A stretch of 64,000 bases of DNA from Corydoras sp. C115. Taxonomy: Eukaryota; Chordata; Actinopteri; Siluriformes; Callichthyidae. Position numbers and translations under genes: made by a program. Location: assembly GCA_019802505.1 (NCBI GenBank), contig JAFMOC010000103.1, positions 20,001 to 84,000 on the forward strand, written 5' to 3'. Below the pieces are notes generated by a model, which was not told the DNA's origin, did not search any database, and was given only the letters and a program-made list of their open reading frames with translations. This document shows, one piece after another, positions 57,945 to 64,000 of this stretch (the first letter of the stretch is position 1; the number at the start of each line of letters is the position of its first letter).

Positions 57945-58740
57945 CGTCCTGTAACGCGCGCGACATTTCACCTGCTCACTGAACTGCACTCAGGCGTCTT
58001 TCGGTACGAGCCTGCACGGGAAATTCCAACTGAACCCGCGGGGGTGGCTCAAGTTCGCACGTTGTGCAACAATAGCCATTCGCATGTTATAGGAACGCCG
58101 TCGACACTTCACCACAAATGCCTTCGTGTTTTACGCCGCAACGATTGAACGAGATTCCAAAACCTTTACCTTTGTGCTACAAGCGGCCCGCGTTTCCAGA
58201 CCGTGCTCACCTATAATCCATCAAAGTAGTAGGTCCGCTCGCCGAGCGCCTCGACCGACACGGCGCCGCCACATCGTTGCTCTCCGAGGCTGTGGATTTA
58301 AAGCCGTCGACGTCAAAATGGACACGTTCTCCAGCGGCGCCTGCTTTTGAGTCGCAACGCGGGTGTCCGCGGAGAGGAGCGAGCGACCGAAGAGACGCGG
58401 GCGGGGACGAGAGAGGGATTTCTGGCATGACGGAGTGAACGCCTGCTACCTGCGACTTAATGGTGGAGACGGAGGATGTGCGGCTGAAGCGGCGATGTGA
58501 ATGATGAAGCAGCCGCAGTGGCTTAATAAGAGAGCCGCCGCTGTGAGAAAGTGGCCTTTAAAACGCCGTTCGTTCTGCGCCAGCACTTTAGTGTTATGCC
58601 GACATAAAGCTTTCCGTGGGTTAGAAGTCTGAGTGGCGCGTTTGCGACGTTTCAATGCGAATAACCCGCTATGAACCACAGAGACACCCGGCGAACTGAC
58701 CTTCGTTTTCCGGAAACAAGACACTCGGTTTACAGCGTGG
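57945..58740 (+). promoter_or_regulatory. pde4dip: CpG island, pde4dip promoter 3
   Basis: Starts abruptly with AACGCGCGCGACATT and stays rich in CpG (GCCGTCGAC, CGCTCGCCGAGCGCC, GGCGCCGCCACATCG, GACGCGGGCGGGGACGAGAG). It lies 0.6-1.4 kb upstream of the 383-codon alternative first exon, the expected place for its promoter. The several short open frames in it show no family match and are probably leader or chance frames. Confidence 0.75.
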
Positions 58741-59382
58741 AGTAGTTCACCGAAGGGAGCTTTATTATTAATTTCTTTTTATATATATAGTTAAACTCCT
58801 CTTTGCCTACCTTAAGTCGACCTTAAAACATTTTTTTCCTGATTATAAATAGGTTTAACAAACCGAGAACCACTGACCGCCTACTGGACTGTGAAGCCTT
58901 ATCCTATTTATTTTGATTATCTCATCCAAATATGCCTCATACAGCTTCAGCTCGAGTTACATAAGCTTTATGATATTTATATGAAAGTGGGTACCACTAC
59001 TGACATCATCGATTATATAAAGAAGCGTGTGAGATTGGCTAAACAATGAATATAATAGTACCAGTAACATGAATTGGCATTATAACTGCTTCAGGGGATT
59101 CTCCATTCACCTGTGTTACAATCTGAAGACATTCCGTGTAAAATTAAACCAAACAAAACTTTAAAGAAAGATTTAGTATAAAATTAAACCAAACAAAACT
59201 TTAAAGAAAGCATCAAATCTGGACTAATCGGAACAGGACTTGTTTATTGAGTACTTTTCGTTGTTGATCAACGTGCAGTAACGAGACTGGAAGTAAATAT
59301 AATTGTACGCCTCATGAAGTTTTGAAGTCATTTGGATCGATTCACTAACTTCAGAAGAAGGAAGGAGGTTAAACGCATCAAG
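58741..59382 (+). other. pde4dip: Probable 5' leader or intron before the alternative first exon
   Basis: AT-rich. Contains a perfect 32-bp repeat in a 40-bp tandem unit (59139-59178 and 59179-59218). ACGTGCAG at 59272-59279 could be a splice acceptor, so the leader may be spliced. The frame is open back to a TTG at 59332, but there is no ATG before 59383. Confidence 0.5.
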
Positions 59383-60531
59383 ATGAAGGAGCTGTGTCGG
59401 ATTTGCGCTCGTGAATTATGTGGAAATCAGCGTCGCTGGATCTTCCATCCTGCAGCTAAGCTTCAGGTGCTGCTGTCCCATGCGCTGGACCACGACCTGC
59501 GCCGGGACGGGCGTGGAGAGTTCGTCTGTAGCAAGTGTGCCTTCATGCTGGAACGCATGTACCGTTTCGATACGGTCATTGCTCGTGTGGAGGCGCTCTC
59601 CATTGAGCGCCTGCACAAGCTTCTGGTGGAGAAAGACCATCTTAGGCAATGCATTCGTAGAGCGTATCGCAAGCACAACGACGATGTGATATCTGTGCAC
59701 AAGGACTGTATGGTGGACTTGTCTAACCTTCACGATGCCAAATACTGCGCCCTGCTTGAACAGGACTTGATGTATTCGGCGTACGAGTCGTGGGCCGAGG
59801 ACGAGGAACAGACTTTTGAGTGTGTCCATTACTCACAGTTTGGTTCGGAAGTGTCCTCACCATGGCATAAACCTCGGAGATGCCGGGGCTGCAGCATGCT
59901 CAGGGTCGCCGATTCAGATTACGAGGCCGTGTGCAAGGTTCCCCGAAAAGCCGTGCGCAGTACGTCATGTGGGCCGTCCACCCGCTATTCAGAGACCACC
60001 ATGACGACCACAGCTTCCGCCACCCTGGTTCCAGAGAATCAGTCAGGAGCGAGGGCTTCGTCAGACAGTGACAAGACTTTAGGAGGAAGGCCGAGTTCCA
60101 GCAATTCTGAGGAGTCTCTCCTCATCTCCACCATGGCCACAACACCCGTCACTGGAGAGGTGGACAGGGATGGAAGGGACGAGCGGAACTCGGACACTCT
60201 CTCAGAGGGTCATATGATGGTCTCTTCGAATGCAGCTAACAAATTGCAACTAGCTCTGTGCTTGGTTCAGAACTGTGGATACAAACCCGTTCAGATCCCT
60301 CACGGTAGTAAACTCCCGGTTTTAATCAAGTCTGGGTCTCTGGATACGAGTGCCAAACTGGGCAGCCCAGGTCAGACTCCAAACACCCCAACAGATGGAG
60401 CAGACTGTACACTCGAGTTACAAGGGCCCCCAAAAATCCAGCTGGATCTGGTGACAGAGTTGGCGGAGCTGGAAGAGTTGTGGAATGACGTGTACATGGA
60501 GTACACTCCCATCAGCTTTAAAAAGAAGAAG
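59383..60531 (+). CDS. pde4dip: pde4dip alternative first coding exon (Cys-rich N-terminus, 383 codons)
   Basis: The start at ATG 59383 matches the known mammalian myomegalin start MKE(I/L)CRICARELCGNQ. Residues 1-100 carry C5-x2-C8, C13 and C49-x2-C52 around helical sequence, a zinc-knuckle-like layout. MYRFDTVIARVEALSIERLH (59-78) is nearly invariant in the family. Residues 165-200 hold RRCRGC and RVADSDYEAVCKVPRK, another family block; about 205-300 is Ser/Thr-rich and probably disordered; near the end is LAELEELWNDVYMEYTPISF. The likely donor is GTGAAG at 60532 (after AAG AAG), phase 0, to be joined to exon 10 (NLIEEQQSQL). Without splicing, the frame runs 17 more codons to a stop at 60580-60582. 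In mammals such long isoforms bind EB1/AKAP9 at centrosome and Golgi. Confidence 0.88.
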
Positions 60532-60727
60532 GTGAAGTTACAAACAGCGACAAATTACCTCATGGATCATCATCAGTATTGAATAGGAGATTTTTTACAG
60601 GACTCAAATTTTTCATGAAGCTAAAAATGTTTTTAAAAATGTCATTTCAATTTCTATTACAGACCAATTTTCCTGACATTTCAGGACAAAAAACTGGATT
60701 TTAACGGTTTGACTTTAAATTAATTAG
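60532..60727. other. Downstream of the alternative exon donor
   Basis: Holds the read-through end (stop at 60582). No poly(A) signal is obvious close by, which favours splicing. Confidence 0.5.
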
Positions 60728-60992
60728 AATATCTCATCACATTATCTTCCACTGAATCCTATATTAGGGTTGTGGGCTGTTCCCCATGCCCATCGCCTTC
60801 AGGTGCTGGGCATATATACCAAGGACAGTGTGATAGTACATTACGCACACACACACACACTGTAGGAGCAATTTAGAGCAGCTAGTTCACCTTGAATCCA
60901 TTTTTTTGCACTGTGGGATGAAACCAGAGAACCCAGAGAAAACCCACATGGACACGGGGAGAACTTGTTCTGACCACTAAACCACCATGTCC
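60728..60992 (-). mobile_element. SINE-1 copy, old
   Basis: Diverged, with several deletions and a short (CA)n. Confidence 0.78.
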
Positions 60993-61170
60993 ACAATCAG
61001 AATATTATTTTTTATATTGACTGCAGACGTGATTATCTAGCTTAGAGTTTAGATTGATGCTAAGCATCATTCTTTCTGACCTTCACTGCTCTACCACTTG
61101 AAATTTAATATCACTACAATTGTTTTATTTGAATGGCATTGCTTCTAAAATTAGTGAGTACAAATATATC

Positions 61171-61519
61171 ATTAATTCATTCATTATCTCCCGCTTTATC
61201 CTATATTAGGGTCGCGGTGGGGTTCCCCATGCCCATCCAGGGGAGAATGTTTCGGGTGCTGGGCAAATATACCCAGGACAGGGCGCCAATCTTATCGCTG
61301 GGCACACACTTACTCACACAGACACACTCTATATGGGACAATTTGGAGAACTCAATTGACTTGATCTACGTTTTTGGACTGTGGGAGGAAACCGGAGAAC
61401 CCGGAGGAAACCCACGCGCACACGGGGAGAACATGGAAACTCCACCCAGATGGGGATTCGAACCGGGAATCCCTAGTGCTGAGAGGCGAACGTGCTAACC
61501 ACTAAGCCACCGTGCCGCC
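61171..61519 (-). mobile_element. SINE-1 copy
   Basis: Full length, close to consensus; GAGTACAAATAT lies on both sides. Confidence 0.9.
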
Positions 61520-61948
61520 CAAGAGTACAAATATAAAAGCTATTAAATAAGCTCAGCAATGCATATTAAATGTTCAAAAACCAACTGAGCAGTAAGCCGT
61601 TTTACTTTATTAGCGATATTAGTGAAACTTTGTTCTTTTCAACAGTGCCCGTCTGAATGTCCTTCACCAGAAGAGCAGGATAGGTCATCCAGTATGTGGA
61701 ATGATGAATGTGTTGCTTGAATGGTGGTAAAATCAATTGAGTTGTGATTAAGGACAGTGGTAATAGCTTGTGTCTTTCGTGAGGATGTCTGCATCAATAT
61801 ACCATCAATCACACTGTTGAGTTCCACAGCAGTTTGAGTTCCACAGCAGTTTGAGTTACACAGCATATTGAAGCTGCTGCTCTGTAAAGTAAGGACTTTA
61901 GTAAAACATATCACCTTTCAATTGGATTTCTCACAGATGCTCCCTATT
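61520..61948. other. pde4dip intron 9, unique sequence
   Basis: Short tandem repeat of CACAGCAGTTTGAGTT at about 61825-61860. No exon. Confidence 0.45.
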
Positions 61949-62170
61949 AAAAGAAACATTTTACCGTATCCAAATAATTTGTAAATAAATCCTCAACGTG
62001 TCCTCAAACCCAGTGTAAGAAACATTGTAGTAGAAACTGTTGGATTTTGGCTTTATAATGCACTTCTGTTGGTTATTCCTGGTTAGTTGATGTCAAATAG
62101 CTTATAGATAATTTAGGAGTTTCCATTCATAATAAATCATAAGCTAGTGCACATTCTAATTCGAGTAAGC
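61949..62170 (+). repeat. Tandem duplication, copy A (~222 bp)
   Basis: AAAAGAAACATTTTACCG ... CACATTCTAATTCGAGTAAGC. Recurs at 62187-62770, where a SINE interrupts it. Confidence 0.88.
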
Positions 62171-62186
62171 GTTATGAATGACGTTT

Positions 62187-62770
62187 AAAAGAAACATTTC
62201 AGTGAATCCGAACAGTTTGTAATGAACTCCCCAACATTGTCCTTGGCTCAAACCCAGTGTCAGTAACCTTGTAGCAGAAGCTGTTGAATTTTGGCTTTCT
62301 AATGCATTTCTGTTCTCAAGATTCATTCATTCATTATCTTCCGCTTTATCCTCTATTCGGGTTGCGGTGGGGTTCCCCATGCCCCTCCAGAGGAGAACGT
62401 CTCGGGCGCTGGGCAGACAGACCCAGGACAGGGCGCCAATCCATCGCTAGGCACACACTCACTTTCACATGCACACTCTATATGGGGCAATTTTTGAGAA
62501 TTCAATTGACTTGATCCATGTTTTTGGACTGTGGGAGGAAACCGGAGAACCCGGAGGAAACCCACGCAGACACGGGGAGAATGTGGAAACTCCACCCAGA
62601 TGGGGATTTGAACCGGGAATCCCTAGCACTGAGAGGAGAACGTGCTACCCACTAAGCCACCGTGCCGCCCTGTTCTCAACATATTCCTAATTAATTAATG
62701 TTCGAAAGCAGTGTGGGATTTAAGATTTAAAATAAATCATAAGCTGCTGCACATTCTGATTCGAGTAAGC
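62187..62770 (+). repeat. Tandem duplication, copy B, interrupted by a SINE-1
   Basis: Parts are 62187-62319 and 62670-62770, ending ATTCGAGTAAGC as in copy A. Confidence 0.88.
62320..62669 (-). mobile_element. SINE-1 copy inside duplication copy B
   Basis: Target duplication CTGTTCTCAA at 62310-62319 and 62670-62679. Absent from copy A, so it postdates the duplication. Confidence 0.92.
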
Positions 62771-63545
62771 TTTTTAAACGATGTTTATTGTTGTCAGTCA
62801 TTCGTCTTCCTTTATCCTTTGTCCTTCGACGACGAGCCGACGGCAAGGAAACGGCCACTTTCATTTAAGTGGGTTAATATGGAGAATGTGGCCCCACCGC
62901 TGCCCTAGATGTAGCTTAGACTGCTGCAGGCAGAACACTCATACACCAGACCTATCTGACCTCATGATTGGTACAGTATTCTGTAAACCATGGCTGCTGT
63001 TACAGTCATTTTCAAGAAATGTAGGCACAGTTGTCAGTAAGGGTACAGCTCAGAGTGATATAACCACTGTTTCTGGGTGACTAAAGAGATCTGGATGTAT
63101 ACTGTGTAGTAGTTCATGTCAGGATTCTAATGTAGCTGTGCGCGAGTTACTGAAATGTCATGTGATTTGTTCATGCTTGACATACCTCATCATGCCTAAA
63201 GTCCCCTTTACACTGACAGCACAGAGGATTAAAGTAATGAACTAAATATCTCACAGAACCTTTGTGTATGATCACAATTTCCATCATGGCCGGAGGTGGA
63301 TGGGAAGCTTTACCTATTATTACCATGATCAAACCTTACTATTATGGAGAGGGACAATACTGTTTTGTATGCCTTTCATGTGGGTATAACTCTGTTATTA
63401 CTAGGGTTAAACCATGCTTTTATAGAGCAGGACAGTACTGGGAACGGGGGCTTTAATGTGGGTTTATCGCTCTGATTCAAAGCTGTGGAACCAGTATGCA
63501 GTCTTTCTGAAGTATAATAGTCCTGATATTTTTTTTTTCCTGCAG
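62771..63545. other. End of pde4dip intron 9
   Basis: Unique sequence. Short open frames without family match. Ends in TTTTTTTTTCCTGCAG, a strong acceptor. Confidence 0.55.
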
Positions 63546-63683
63546 AATCTGATCGAGGAGCAGCAGTCTCAATTAAATCATTATGAATCTGCAGCGGGCC
63601 AATGTGTAAATGAACTACAGAAGGCTCAGCTCCAGGTTCAGTCTCTTCAGAACAAGATCCAGGAGAGTGAAACGGGCAACAAG
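63546..63683 (+). CDS. pde4dip: pde4dip coding exon 10 (coiled coil)
   Basis: Encodes NLIEEQQSQLNHYESAAGQC, VNELQKAQLQVQSLQNKIQE and SETGNK (279-324), donor GTAAAA, phase 0 at both ends. It accepts both exon 9 (...RIQQEMQ) and the alternative first exon (...ISFKKKK). In the mammalian protein the Cys-rich N-terminal isoform likewise joins just before the equivalent ...SHLAELQEKIQQTEATNK block. The next exons are outside the window. Confidence 0.92.
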
Positions 63684-63747
63684 GTAAAACAAATGTTAAA
63701 CACGCTTTAGGAACGGTGTATTACAATATAAAATTATTATTTTCTGT

Positions 63748-64000
63748 AAAGATGGACTTTTTACAGGATGTAGTTTTACAATTTCAGATTGTAGTCCATC
63801 TGTTTGCTCTGTTCTAATGGTTAGGACCCCAATAGTACCTCCACAGAGCAGGTATTATTTGGTTGGTGCTTTATTCCTATCCAGCAGTCTCACTGAGGTG
63901 TTTAAATGAAACTACAGCAGCACTGCTGCACTAAAACCCTCTCAATGCATCAGAGTCACTGCAGAACTGAACATTAAACAATCCACCACCCAAATGATAC
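63748..64000. mobile_element. MITE-B copy 3, cut by the window edge
   Basis: AAGATGGACTTTTTACAGGA, TTTTACAATTTCAGATTG, then the same interior as 18794-19146 up to ACCACCCAAATGATAC at the edge. Confidence 0.78.

Noticed and set aside
59332..59382. Start of the 59383 frame 17 codons earlier at TTG
   Set aside because: TTG is not a normal vertebrate start, and the family N-terminus begins exactly at MKELCRIC. The 17 codons are likely leader.
60532..60582. Treating the 59383 frame as a complete single-exon gene ending at 60582
   Set aside because: Its similarity to the myomegalin N-terminal isoform, the GTGAAG site in the right phase and the lack of a close poly(A) signal favour splicing to exon 10. 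A read-through product cannot be fully excluded.

Overview
The window is vertebrate nuclear DNA, almost certainly from a ray-finned (teleost) fish. Coding exons are short, have GT/AG borders and are separated by kilobases of AT-rich intron. The sequence is full of a tRNA-headed SINE whose core closely resembles the fish DANA/Mermaid type. From memory of that family an ostariophysan fish is plausible, but nothing here fixes the species.

Main gene: from about 10.4 kb to the right edge the + strand carries the 5' part of pde4dip (myomegalin), paralogue of cdk5rap2. Ten coding exons (10678-10727, 19272-19327, 19579-19646, 29773-29883, 37942-38018, 45699-45819, 46255-46397, 47039-47192, 51549-51602, 63546-63683) join in one open frame of 324 codons. 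It contains the CM1 gamma-tubulin-complex-binding region followed by coiled coil, and it continues past the window. Three alternative 5' ends are visible: a CpG-rich promoter at about 10.4-10.9 kb; an internal start at about 29.7 kb giving a short N-terminus (MSNSYRTLSQ...); and a second CpG island at about 57.9-58.7 kb driving a 383-codon first exon (59383-60531), the Cys-rich N-terminus known from mammalian myomegalin isoforms.

Left flank: a two-exon gene for an unrecognised 147-residue single-pass membrane protein (6971-7172 + 8089-8330) and a candidate 34-residue membrane micropeptide or terminal exon (971-1075), each followed by a poly(A) signal.

The rest is repeats: about 65 copies or fragments of one SINE (here SINE-1, consensus about 345 bp with an ATGA/GAAT-type tail), a second tRNA-like repeat (SINE-2), three MITE families (one a clear hAT type with 8-bp target duplications), two copies of a LINE-like 3' end, many (CA)n/(TA)n/(ATT)n/poly-G tracts, and a 1.65-kb minisatellite against the second CpG island. 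Structures worth attention include a five-unit SINE array inside one target-site duplication, an inverted copy of a 24-kb segment placed inside an older SINE at 11.3-12.5 kb, and several local tandem duplications with SINE insertions. Most short open frames in the window are SINE or microsatellite translations and were not called as genes. I saw no rRNA or standalone tRNA gene, CRISPR array, autonomous transposase, or credible minus-strand protein gene. Splice joins and family names come from reading the sequence and from knowledge of the families; no search was run.
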